From: Cellulomonas sp. Leaf395
Lineage (GTDB): Bacteria; Actinomycetota; Actinomycetes; Actinomycetales; Cellulomonadaceae
Assembly (NCBI RefSeq): GCF_001424125.1
Contig: NZ_LMQI01000001.1
Span: 709,688 to 773,687, forward strand
Length of the DNA: 64,000 nt
Direction of reading: 5' to 3'
Under the pieces are notes generated by a model. That model saw nothing but the letters and a program-made list of their open reading frames with translations, ran no database searches and was not told the origin of the DNA. Of this stretch, positions 17,347 through 24,675 are shown one piece after another (positions within the stretch are counted from its first letter, which is position 1; every line of letters begins with the position of its first letter). The position numbers and the translations under genes are program-made.

Positions 17347-18108
17347 GTGCGTCTGCCCCACCCGCTCTACGGGCTGTACGAACGCCAGCTGGCGGCGTCG
17401 CTCCCGAAGGACGGACTGCCGCGCCACGTCGGGGTCATCCTGGACGGCAACCGCCGCTGGGCGCGCAGCGTGGGGGAGTCGACGCGGCACGGGCACCAGG
17501 CCGGAGCGGACAAGATCGCCGACCTGCTCGAGTGGAGCGAGGACATCGGGGTCGAGGTGGTCACGCTGTGGATGCTGTCCACGGACAACCTCGCCCGCAG
17601 CGCCGACGAGCTCGAGCCGCTGCTCGAGATCATCGAGGACGCGGTCGCGGCGCTCGCGGCCACGGGTCGATGGCGGATCCAGGCCGTCGGAGCGCTCGAG
17701 ATGCTTCCCGAGCACACCGTCCGGGCCCTCGTCGCCGCACAGGAGGCCACAGCCGGCGTCGTCGGGCTGCACGTGAACGTCGCGGTCGGCTACGGCGGGC
17801 GCAAGGAGATCGCCGACGCCGTGAAGTCGTTCCTGCGCCAGCACGCCGACGCCGGGTCGAGCCTGGACGAGCTCGCGGAGGCGTTCGACGTCGAGCACAT
17901 CGCCGAGCACCTCTACACCAAGGGGCAACCCGACCCCGAGCTCGTGATCCGGACCTCCGGCGAGCAGCGGCTCGGCGGGTTCCTGCTCTGGCAGAGCGCG
18001 CACTCGGAGTTCTACTTCTGCGAGGCGTACTGGCCCGACTTCCGTCGGGTCGACTTCCTGCGCGCGGTCCGCGCCTACGCTGCGCGGGAGCGACGCGGCG
18101 GACGCTGA
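17347..18108 (+). CDS. Cis-prenyltransferase (Z-isoprenyl diphosphate synthase, UppS family)
   Basis: A 253-residue UPP-synthase family enzyme that adds isopentenyl units in Z configuration to an allylic diphosphate, supplying the polyprenyl-phosphate lipid carrier of wall synthesis. It has HVGVILDGNRRWAR with the catalytic Asp, GHQAGADKI, TLWMLSTDNL, GGRKEIADA and the RTSGEQRLGGFLLWQSAHSE dimer motif. Its place next to hemolysin III resembles the short-chain Z,E-FPP synthase locus of mycobacteria, so it may make a short product. GTG 17347 is preferred over GTG 17341 because AAGGAG (17336-17341) then has a 5-nt spacing. Confidence 0.9.
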   Translation: MRLPHPLYGLYERQLAASLPKDGLPRHVGVILDGNRRWARSVGESTRHGHQAGADKIADLLEWSEDIGVEVVTLWMLSTDNLARSADELEPLLEIIEDAVAALAATGRWRIQAVGALEMLPEHTVRALVAAQEATAGVVGLHVNVAVGYGGRKEIADAVKSFLRQHADAGSSLDELAEAFDVEHIAEHLYTKGQPDPELVIRTSGEQRLGGFLLWQSAHSEFYFCEAYWPDFRRVDFLRAVRAYAARERRGGR

Positions 18109-18470
18109 GTCCCCGGGTTAAATGTTCGGACCGTGTCCAGCGAGTTCGGCGCGCCGACCTGCGGCTCTGCAGCGCGACGGCTGCTGAGGGCCGGTCCGCC
18201 CAGGTGAACACCGTGTAAACACATGCGCGTGCCTCCACGCGGCGACCCCGTGCCGGGCTTAAGTTCCGCCGTAGAGGACAGCGACCGCCGTCCCCGGGAG
18301 GCCAGCCCATGGAGCATCCGCTCCGGGAGGAGGGCCGGACCCGGCCCTTCGTTCCCGGAGGGGCCGACCGCCCCCGTCCCGTCGCCGAACGTCGGTGCGA
18401 GGTCCTGCTCTGGCAGGACTCCGGCGTCCGGTGCCCGTCTCGGCGCACGTAGCGCCGGAGGGAGCCTGCC
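18109..18470 (+). other. Leader region upstream of the PhoH gene
   Basis: This is a 362-bp stretch without a confident gene. It contains an AT-rich patch with a loose dyad (GTGAACACCGTGTAAACAC, 18202-18220), several short GC stems, and a short open frame with a good Shine-Dalgarno (18309-18452). No riboswitch or known RNA family was recognised. It is long for a promoter region in this compact neighbourhood. Confidence 0.4.
18309..18452 (+). CDS. Possible 47-residue leader ORF before phoH
   Basis: An ATG preceded by GGGAGG (18296-18301, 7-nt spacing) opens a 47-codon frame ending in TAG 18 bp before the PhoH start. The product is Arg/Pro-rich with a VLLWQDSGVRC core and two cysteines, and has no recognised domain. 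The good ribosome site and placement suggest a translated leader peptide or a small protein, but such a frame can occur by chance in GC-rich DNA. Confidence 0.25.
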   Translation: MEHPLREEGRTRPFVPGGADRPRPVAERRCEVLLWQDSGVRCPSRRT

Positions 18471-19859
18471 GTGGTCAGCAAGGCGCAGCTCGACCCCCAG
18501 TCCACGACCCCCGCCACCGTGACTGATGGCCGCAAGACCCACGTGCTCGACACCTCGGTGCTCCTCTCAGACCCGCGGGCGATCCTGCGGTTCGCGGAGC
18601 ACGACGTGGTCCTCCCCGTCGTCGTCATCACGGAGCTCGAGGCCAAGCGGCACCACGCGGAGCTGGGCTACTTCGCCCGGTCGGCCCTCCGGATGCTGGA
18701 CGACCTGCGGATCGAGCACGGCCGGCTCGACGTCCCGATCCCCCTCGGCGACGACGGCGGCACCCTGCGGGTCGAGCTCAACCACACCGACCCGTCCGTG
18801 CTGCCGGCGGGCTTCCGGCTGGGCGACAACGACACCCGCATCCTGGCGGTCGCGGCCAACTTCGCGGCCGAGGGGCACGACGTGGTCGTCGTCTCCAAGG
18901 ACCTCCCGATGCGCGTCAAGGCGTCGGCCGTGGGCCTCGTCGCGGAGGAGTACCGCGCCGAGCTTGCCGTGGACTCCGGCTGGACCGGCATGGACGCGCT
19001 CGACCTGGCCGAGCAGCAGATGTCGCAGCTGTGGGAGCACGAGACGATCGCGCTGGCGGACGTCGCCAACGGGTTCACGCCGACCAGCGTCGCCGGCACC
19101 AACCCGAACGACCTGCTCTGCCACACGGGCGTGGTCCTGCACAGCCCCCGCGGCTCGGCGCTCGGCCGAGTGACCGCGGACAAGCACGTGCAGCTCGTCC
19201 GCGGGGACCAGGACGTGTTCGGTCTGCACGGGCGCAGCGCGGAGCAGCGGATCGCGATCGACCTGCTCCTCGACGAGGAGATCGGGATCGTCTCCCTCGG
19301 CGGTCGGGCGGGCACCGGCAAGTCCGCGCTCGCCCTGTGCGCCGGGCTCGAGGCCGTGCTGGAGCGTCGGCAGCACCGCAAGGTCATGGTGTTCCGGCCC
19401 CTGTACGCGGTCGGCGGCCAGGACCTCGGCTACCTGCCCGGCAGCGCCGACGAGAAGATGAACCCCTGGGCGCAGGCCGTCTTCGACACCCTCGGGGCGC
19501 TGGTGTCCAAGGAGGTCGTCGAGGAGATCATGGACCGCGACATCCTCGAGGTCCTGCCGCTCACCCATATCCGCGGGCGCTCGCTGCACGACGCGTTCGT
19601 CATCGTCGACGAGGCCCAGTCGCTCGAGCGCAACGTCCTGCTGACGGTGCTGTCCCGCATCGGGCAGAGCTCGCGCGTGGTCCTCACTCACGACGTGGCC
19701 CAGCGCGACAACCTGCGGGTCGGTCGGCACGACGGCGTCGCCGCCGTGATCGAGGCGCTCAAGGGCCACCCGCTGTTCGCCCACATCACGCTCACCCGCT
19801 CGGAGCGCTCGCCCGTCGCCGCGCTGGTCACCGAGCTGCTGGAGGGCATCGAGGTCTGA
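18471..19859 (+). CDS. PIN-PhoH fusion protein (PhoH2 family)
   Basis: A 462-residue protein with an N-terminal PIN nuclease domain (residues 22-150: [13 protein letters not shown] with the first metal Asp, TELEAKR, and [12 protein letters not shown] with the later acidic pair) fused to a C-terminal PhoH ATPase. The ATPase has Walker [11 protein letters not shown] near residue 281 and Walker [11 protein letters not shown]. PhoH2 proteins are described as sequence-specific RNA helicase/ribonucleases. The start is GTG with a GGAGGGAG Shine-Dalgarno. No antitoxin gene (PhoAT-like) precedes it, apart from the small uncertain leader ORF. A stem-loop terminator follows. Confidence 0.93.
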   Translation: MVSKAQLDPQSTTPATVTDGRKTHVLDTSVLLSDPRAILRFAEHDVVLPVVVITELEAKRHHAELGYFARSALRMLDDLRIEHGRLDVPIPLGDDGGTLRVELNHTDPSVLPAGFRLGDNDTRILAVAANFAAEGHDVVVVSKDLPMRVKASAVGLVAEEYRAELAVDSGWTGMDALDLAEQQMSQLWEHETIALADVANGFTPTSVAGTNPNDLLCHTGVVLHSPRGSALGRVTADKHVQLVRGDQDVFGLHGRSAEQRIAIDLLLDEEIGIVSLGGRAGTGKSALALCAGLEAVLERRQHRKVMVFRPLYAVGGQDLGYLPGSADEKMNPWAQAVFDTLGALVSKEVVEEIMDRDILEVLPLTHIRGRSLHDAFVIVDEAQSLERNVLLTVLSRIGQSSRVVLTHDVAQRDNLRVGRHDGVAAVIEALKGHPLFAHITLTRSERSPVAALVTELLEGIEV

Positions 19860-19869
19860 TCGATGGACG

Positions 19870-19903
19870 GACGCCCGGGCACCCCGCGTGGGGCCCGGGC
19901 GTC
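19870..19903 (+). terminator. Terminator after the PhoH gene
   Basis: A perfect 11-bp stem, GACGCCCGGGC (19870-19880) with 19893-19903, lies 10 bp after the stop and just before the convergent marR stop. Confidence 0.72.
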
Positions 19904-19912
19904 TGCCCGTCG

Positions 19913-20416
19913 TCAGTGGTGCCCGTGACCTTCGTGCCCGGCGTGGTCGACGGTGTCGTGTCCCTCGTGCCCGGCCTCGAGCTCCCGGACGAGGGCGCCG
20001 AGCCCGACGCCGAGCGCGTGCCGCTCCTCGGGGCTCAGCCGTGCGAGCAGCCGGCCGTGGTGCTCGCTCAGGTCCGCGCCCACGCGGGCGGCGACTTCCC
20101 GTCCGTGCGCGGTCAGCGTGAGCCGGTACAGGCGCCGGTCGTCGGCGTCGCGCTCGCGGCTCAGCCACCCGCGCTCCTGCATCCCCGCGGCGAGGCGGCT
20201 GACCGTGCTCTTCTCGAGGCCCAGGCGGGCGGCCAGCTCCTGCTGAGAGAGGGCGCCGGCCTCGGCCAGCTCGCCGAGCGCGAACGTCTCCGACACCGAC
20301 AGCCGCACACCGGCGTGCTCGTGCGGACGCTGAACCGGTTCGAGGAAGCCACTCGACCGGACAATCTGCTGGACGAACCGGCGCAGCCCGTCGTCCGGGA
20401 AGGTTGTGCTCTGCAA
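19913..20416 (-). CDS. MarR family regulator with His-rich C-terminal tail
   Basis: A 167-residue winged-helix regulator. The recognition part is GALSQQELAARLGLEKSTVSRL (about residues 54-75) followed by the wing DADDRRLYRLTLT. The last 18 residues (EAGHEGHDTVDHAGHEGH plus HH) hold seven histidines and acidic residues, an obvious metal-binding tail. The earliest possible start is TTG 20416, because a stop lies four codons upstream; GGAG sits further up at about 12 nt. It is divergent from a methyltransferase gene whose N-terminus is also His-rich. Two copies of a GTTGTGnnnTnCAACT element lie in the shared promoter. Confidence 0.85.
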   Translation of the reverse strand: MQSTTFPDDGLRRFVQQIVRSSGFLEPVQRPHEHAGVRLSVSETFALGELAEAGALSQQELAARLGLEKSTVSRLAAGMQERGWLSRERDADDRRLYRLTLTAHGREVAARVGADLSEHHGRLLARLSPEERHALGVGLGALVRELEAGHEGHDTVDHAGHEGHGHH

Positions 20417-20458
20417 CTGTTGCGCCTACTCTCCTCGTAAGAGTTGTGACGTACAACT
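20403..20458. promoter_or_regulatory. Divergent promoter with two MarR-type inverted repeats
   Basis: GTTGTGCTCTGCAACT (20403-20418) and GTTGTGACGTACAACT (20443-20458) match the same 16-bp pattern and start 40 bp apart. The first covers the marR start codon and the second lies 16 bp before the methyltransferase ATG. A third short dyad, GCAAC-T-GTTGC, overlaps at 20413-20423. This layout fits repression of both genes by the MarR protein. Confidence 0.6.
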
Positions 20459-20474
20459 GTAGGGGAGAAGCGCG

Positions 20475-21098
20475 ATGACCGACACCGAGCACCACAGCCA
20501 CCAGCACCGGCCGGGGCGGCTGCACGGCCACCTGTCGCCCCACGGCCACGGGATGGGAGCCATGAACGACCCGGGGCGGTACGAGCGCGTCTCCGGTCGC
20601 CTGGCGGCCCGCGTCTACCGCCGCGTCGCTCGCGACGTGACGGCCCTACAGCTCCCCGACGGGGCGCGCGTGCTCGACGTCGGCACCGGCCCCGGGACGA
20701 TGCCGCGCCTCATCGCTGCGTCCGCTCCCGGTCTGCAGGTCGACGCGATCGACCTCGCTCCCGAGATGATCGCCTGGGCGCAGCAGACCGCGACCGCGGG
20801 GGTGACCTACACGGTCGCCGACGTCGCGGCGCTGCCCTGGCCCGACGCCACCTTCGACGTCGTCGTGTCCACCATCAGCCAGCACCACTGGGCCGACCCC
20901 ACCGCCGGCCTGCGGGAGATTCGGCGGGTGCTGCGGTCGGGCGGGCAGGCGTGGATCTACGACATCCGGTGGGCGCTCCCGCACGCGGACTCCACAGCCG
21001 CGTCTCTCGGGACCGGCACCTCCGTCGTGCGCGAGCGGCGCCTCACCCGGACGTCGTGGCTGAACCCCGTGGGACGCCTGGTGCTACGGCCGGAGTAA
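20475..21098 (+). CDS. SAM-dependent methyltransferase with His-rich N-terminus
   Basis: A 207-residue class I methyltransferase. The first 30 residues are extremely His-rich (EHHSHQHRPGRLHGHLSPHG, then HGMGAM), followed by the core with motif I RVLDVGTGPGTMP near residue 60, a motif II-like DVVVSTISQHHWADP and LREIRRVLRSGGQAWIYDIRW. The fold is UbiE/MenG-like, but the substrate is unknown. The paired His-rich ends in this protein and its divergent MarR regulator suggest that both sense or handle a metal ion. ATG 20475 follows GGGGAGAAG. Confidence 0.82.
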   Translation: MTDTEHHSHQHRPGRLHGHLSPHGHGMGAMNDPGRYERVSGRLAARVYRRVARDVTALQLPDGARVLDVGTGPGTMPRLIAASAPGLQVDAIDLAPEMIAWAQQTATAGVTYTVADVAALPWPDATFDVVVSTISQHHWADPTAGLREIRRVLRSGGQAWIYDIRWALPHADSTAASLGTGTSVVRERRLTRTSWLNPVGRLVLRPE

Positions 21099-21116
21099 GC
21101 GGCTCGTCCGGCGGTG

Positions 21117-21881
21117 TCACTCGATGGTGATCGGTGTGCCCAACGGCAGGAGGTTCGCGAGAGTCGTGATGTCCTCGTTGTGCAGACGGATGCACCCGTG
21201 GCTGGCCGACTGTCCGATGCTGTCGGCCTTGTCCGTGCCGTGCAGGCCGATCTGCCCGGGCCCGCCCCCGAACTCGTTCAGGACCTCGGAGAAGGCCGCG
21301 ATCCCGTACGCGTACGGACCGTAGCCGGTGTTCGTCGGTGCGAGCAGCTCGGTCAGGTAGAAGTCCCCGAGTGGTGTCGGCGTGTCACCCGTGCCCACGG
21401 CGGCAGGGAAGGTCTGCACCACGACGTCGTCCTCGAGCAGGGTGACGGAGTGGTCCGCGGTCGAGGCGTGCAGGCTGTAGTGGAGCACGCTCACCGAGAC
21501 CTCGGACGTACGGATCCATCCGGTCGTCCCGTTCGGCCGCATCGGCAGGCGCACGCGAAGCCAGTCACCCTGGTACTCCTCGATGTAGAACGTGAGCGGT
21601 GCGCCCGAGGCGATCGGATTGGAGAAGTCGGAGAGCATGGCACCGCCGGGGGCGTGGTAGGCCGTGACGACCTCGACCGACGCCTCGGCGACGCTGTGTA
21701 CGGGCGCAGGTGCGGGCGCCGGTACCGCAGTGACGCCCGCAGTAGGGAGGACCACTGCTGGTGTCGTGGCCGTCGTGGCCGTCGGGGTCGGGGTGGTCGT
21801 CGGCGCCTGCGGTGCGCTGCAGGCCGCGAGAGCGAGGACGAGGGCGAGAAGCGCGCCGCCGCGGGCGAGAGGTGAACGCAT
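21117..21881 (-). CDS. L,D-transpeptidase lipoprotein (YkuD domain)
   Basis: A 254-residue exported protein. The N-terminal signal ends in a lipobox (LALAAC, Cys about 21), so it should be membrane-anchored outside the cell. A Thr/Pro-rich linker follows, then an SH3-like stretch and a C-terminal YkuD domain with the catalytic motif IGQSASHGCIRLHNED (the upstream HGT supplies the second His). Such enzymes form 3-3 peptidoglycan cross-links or attach proteins. ATG 21881 has AGGAG 8 nt upstream. It converges with the methyltransferase gene. Confidence 0.9.
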   Translation of the reverse strand: MRSPLARGGALLALVLALAACSAPQAPTTTPTPTATTATTPAVVLPTAGVTAVPAPAPAPVHSVAEASVEVVTAYHAPGGAMLSDFSNPIASGAPLTFYIEEYQGDWLRVRLPMRPNGTTGWIRTSEVSVSVLHYSLHASTADHSVTLLEDDVVVQTFPAAVGTGDTPTPLGDFYLTELLAPTNTGYGPYAYGIAAFSEVLNEFGGGPGQIGLHGTDKADSIGQSASHGCIRLHNEDITTLANLLPLGTPITIE

Positions 21882-21966
21882 GGAGGTGTCTCCTGGCCGG
21901 GACGTCCGTGTGGCCCGGCCGCTTGCGCGACCGGGCCACACGGAGGACGAGCGAAAAACTACCGGA

Positions 21967-22668
21967 TCAGCCTGTGAAGGTCGCCGCGCCCGGGACGGGG
22001 GTCGCGACCGGCGCTGCCGGGGTCACAGGCGCCACGGGCGGGGCCACGGGCACGACGGGCGCTGTCGGAGTGGCGAAGTTCCACGTTGTGCCGCCCCAGG
22101 TCACGGTGCTCAGAACGACAGTCTGTCCTGCGGGGACGAACAGACCGAAGGCGAGCACCTCCGCGTCTCCGGCGGCCTGGAAGGCGGCAGCGATCGTGGC
22201 GAACGGCACCGCAGCGTTCGCGACGAGTCCAAGGGACGGGACATTCTGGCTGGAGATCCAGTCCGTCGTGGTCAACGGCGTGCCGGGGACCGCTGGACGA
22301 AGGGTGGTGAACTCCGCGTTCCCGGCGCCGTCGAAGAAGACCGGCACCTGGAAGGCATAGTTGCCGGTCGCCGGCGCGACGGACGCGCCTCCGATGAGCG
22401 AGGTGAACTCCGCGCCCGTCTCGACGACGGTCGTCTGACCGTAGAGCAGCTGGTTCTGTCCGGTGATGGTCAGGCCAGTGGTGTCCTGGGCCAGCGCGGG
22501 GCCGACGGGGTTGCCGAGGAACCAGGTGCCGGCGGGATACGTCGCACCCTCGACGCCGATGCTTCCGATCGGGACGTCGATGGCGTTTGCCGCGGCGCCG
22601 AGGCCGAGGACGGATGCGGTGGCCAGCGCGAGAGTCGCGCCGACGGCTGTGAGCTTGTTGATCTTCAT
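21967..22668 (-). CDS. Exported protein of unknown function
   Basis: A 233-residue secreted protein. A clear Sec signal peptide (KINKL start, hydrophobic core ATLALATASVLGLGAAANA, cleavage after ANA near residue 30) leads to a Thr/Gly/Ala-rich mature domain without cysteines, and a Pro/Ala/Val repeat-like tail (VVPVAPPVAPVTPAAPVATP). No family is recognised; the pattern suggests a beta-rich surface protein. ATG 22668 is preferred, with GAGGAG 11 nt upstream; a GTG 12 nt further up lies too close to that site. The gene stands 85 bp upstream of the L,D-transpeptidase on the same strand. The codon use is as in its neighbours. Confidence 0.72.
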   Translation of the reverse strand: MKINKLTAVGATLALATASVLGLGAAANAIDVPIGSIGVEGATYPAGTWFLGNPVGPALAQDTTGLTITGQNQLLYGQTTVVETGAEFTSLIGGASVAPATGNYAFQVPVFFDGAGNAEFTTLRPAVPGTPLTTTDWISSQNVPSLGLVANAAVPFATIAAAFQAAGDAEVLAFGLFVPAGQTVVLSTVTWGGTTWNFATPTAPVVPVAPPVAPVTPAAPVATPVPGAATFTG

Positions 22669-22803
22669 TCTTGAAGCCACTCCTCGTGTAGGGATGTCCA
22701 GCCGGTGGACCCTCTAGAACGCTGTGTCCTGCGCCCGAGGCTATAGCATCAACGCGCCGATCTCGGAATGTCCGAATTTGTCAATTGGAGAGATATCCCA
22801 CCT

Positions 22804-23538
22804 CTACGATTCGCGACCAGAGTTAACCAACGATCCGTCGGCGATGTGCAGCACGCGGTCGGCCAGGGACACCATCAGCGGGTCGTGGGTGGACACGATC
22901 GCGGTCATCCCCTCGGCCTCGACGACGGCCCGGATGAGCGCCATCACGGCGGTGCCTGTCTCGGTGTCGAGCTGACCCGTGGGCTCGTCCGCCACCAGGA
23001 GGCGCGGCGAGTTGGCCAACGAGCGGGCGATGGCGACGCGCTGCTGCTGACCACCCGAGAGCTCGCCGGGCCGCTGCAGGGCGTGCGACCCGAGGCCGAC
23101 GAGGTCGAGCAGCAGCTGCACGCGCGCCTCACGGTCCTTGGTGGGGAGCTTGCGCAGGCGCAGGGGCACGCCGACGTTCTCCGCGGCGGACAGCACCGGG
23201 ACGAGGCCGAAGGTCTGGAACACGAACGAGACGACGTCCCGCCGCAGCTCGACCAGGCCACGCTCGTCGAGCGTCGAGACCTCACGTCCGTCGACGACCA
23301 CGCGACCGGCGTCGGGTCGGTCCAGACCGCCGATCACGTTGAGCAACGTGGTCTTGCCGGAGCCCGAGCGGCCGACCAGTGCGACGAGCTCGCCGGGCGC
23401 GATGGTGAACGAGACGTCCCGGAGGGCGTGCACGGCGGCTGAGCCCGTCCTGTAGGTGCGGCTGACGTGCTCGACCCGGACGACGGGCTCCGTGCTCGCG
23501 GCAGCGGTCGGCGCGGGCGTGCTGAGGGCGGTGGTCAC
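22804..23538 (-). CDS. ABC transporter ATP-binding protein (MacB/LolD type)
   Basis: A 244-residue ATPase: Walker A GRSGSGKTT near residue 55, Q-loop FVFQTFGLVP, signature LSGGQQQRVAIARSLA, Walker [13 protein letters not shown] and H-loop STHD. The PTGQLD variant and the length fit the LolD/MacB/FtsE group that powers FtsX-type permeases. It is the last gene of a four-gene minus-strand operon; its GTG overlaps the stop of the previous ATPase gene by 4 bp. It most likely pairs with the two large FtsX-like permeases encoded upstream. Confidence 0.92.
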   Translation of the reverse strand: MTTALSTPAPTAAASTEPVVRVEHVSRTYRTGSAAVHALRDVSFTIAPGELVALVGRSGSGKTTLLNVIGGLDRPDAGRVVVDGREVSTLDERGLVELRRDVVSFVFQTFGLVPVLSAAENVGVPLRLRKLPTKDREARVQLLLDLVGLGSHALQRPGELSGGQQQRVAIARSLANSPRLLVADEPTGQLDTETGTAVMALIRAVVEAEGMTAIVSTHDPLMVSLADRVLHIADGSLVNSGRES

Positions 23539-24638
23539 CGGTCGGCCTCCTGGTCGGCGGATGCGGCGGGTGCGGCAGGTTCTGTGGCGATGGGCGCGGC
23601 GGGCGGCGCCGGCACGGCGGGGACCGCCCCCGTGGGTGTGGCGGAGTGCCGGCCGGGCGGCCGGCCGGAGGTGGGGGTCGGGGTGGACCGCTCCGGCCAC
23701 AGCGAGACGTGCGACTCCTCGAGCGCCAGCCGTACCCGGCCGACCAGGTTCAGGGCCTCCCGGTACTCGCGCGGCAGCTGCACGCGGCCGGCGCGGTCGA
23801 GCACGGCCAGCTCCTCGGCCACCACGTGCTCGGTGCCGTCGTCGCGAGTGTGCGTGCGCCGGACGACCTCGGAGCTGGTGCGCCCGTCGCGGATGGCGAC
23901 CGTCCGCTGCACGTGCTCGCTCACGCCGGGGTCGTGGGTGACGACGACGACCGTGGTGCCCAGCTCGCGGTTGACGGTCCGCAGGCCTTCGAGGACGTCG
24001 TGCGAGGTGGCCGAGTCGAGCTCGCCCGTGGGCTCGTCGGCGAAGAGGACCTGGGGGGAGTTGGCGAGCGCGACGGCGATGGCGACCCGCTGCTGCTCGC
24101 CGCCGGACATCTGCCCGGGCCGGCGGTCGGCGCAGTAGCCGACGCCGAGGACCTCCAGCAGCTCGGCCGCGCGGCGGTCGCGCTCCTTGCGTCGCACCCC
24201 CGCCAGGGCGAGCGGGAACGCGACGTTCTCCGTGGCGCTCAGGTACGGCACGACGTTGCGGGCAGTCTGCTGCCAGACGAACCCGACCATCGAGCGCCGG
24301 TACGCCACCCGCTGCGTGCTCGACATCGACATGAGGTCCCACGGACCGACGCGCACCTTGCCGGCGGTGGGGACGTCCAGACCGGACAGCACGGACAGCA
24401 GCGTCGACTTGCCCGAGCCGGAGGCGCCGACGATCGCGACGAGCTCGCCGTCCTCCACGAGCAGGTCCAGGCCCTGCAGCGCCTGTACCTCGACGCCCTC
24501 GGACTGGTAGATGCGCACCAGGGAGTCGCACACGATGAGCGCGTGCTCCCCGAACGCATCCGTCCGCTGTCGGGCGCGTGCTTCGAGCGCGCTCCAGCTC
24601 TCGGACGCTGACTCCTCGACCGTCTGCACCGCGTTCAT
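23535..24638 (-). CDS. ABC transporter ATP-binding protein with C-terminal AbrB-like domain
   Basis: A 367-residue ATPase longer than its family's usual 225-250 residues. The ABC core shows Walker A GASGSGKST (71-79), Q-loop VWQQTARNV, signature MSGGEQQRVAIAVALA (177-192), Walker B VLFADEPTGELD and H-loop VTHD. After the core, residues 272-316 (AVLDRAGRVQLPREYREALN, then VRLALEESHVSLWPE) look like a SpoVT/AbrB swapped-hairpin domain, followed by a Pro/Ala-rich tail. The extra domain may mediate dimerisation or regulation. ATG 24638 has AGGAGG 5 nt upstream. It is the third gene of the FtsX-type ABC operon. Confidence 0.88.
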   Translation of the reverse strand: MNAVQTVEESASESWSALEARARQRTDAFGEHALIVCDSLVRIYQSEGVEVQALQGLDLLVEDGELVAIVGASGSGKSTLLSVLSGLDVPTAGKVRVGPWDLMSMSSTQRVAYRRSMVGFVWQQTARNVVPYLSATENVAFPLALAGVRRKERDRRAAELLEVLGVGYCADRRPGQMSGGEQQRVAIAVALANSPQVLFADEPTGELDSATSHDVLEGLRTVNRELGTTVVVVTHDPGVSEHVQRTVAIRDGRTSSEVVRRTHTRDDGTEHVVAEELAVLDRAGRVQLPREYREALNLVGRVRLALEESHVSLWPERSTPTPTSGRPPGRHSATPTGAVPAVPAPPAAPIATEPAAPAASADQEADR

Positions 24639-24675
24639 CAAGACCTCCTGCGCGTCGTGCCGGTGTCTGTCACGT

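Noticed and set aside
18109..18308. A c-di-AMP (ydaO) riboswitch or 6C RNA in the phoH leader
   Set aside because: Neither the conserved ydaO core nor the paired C-rich loops of 6C RNA could be found.
18567..20549. A 660-codon minus-strand frame across phoH and marR
   Set aside because: It covers two well-supported genes in another frame and shows no family resemblance.
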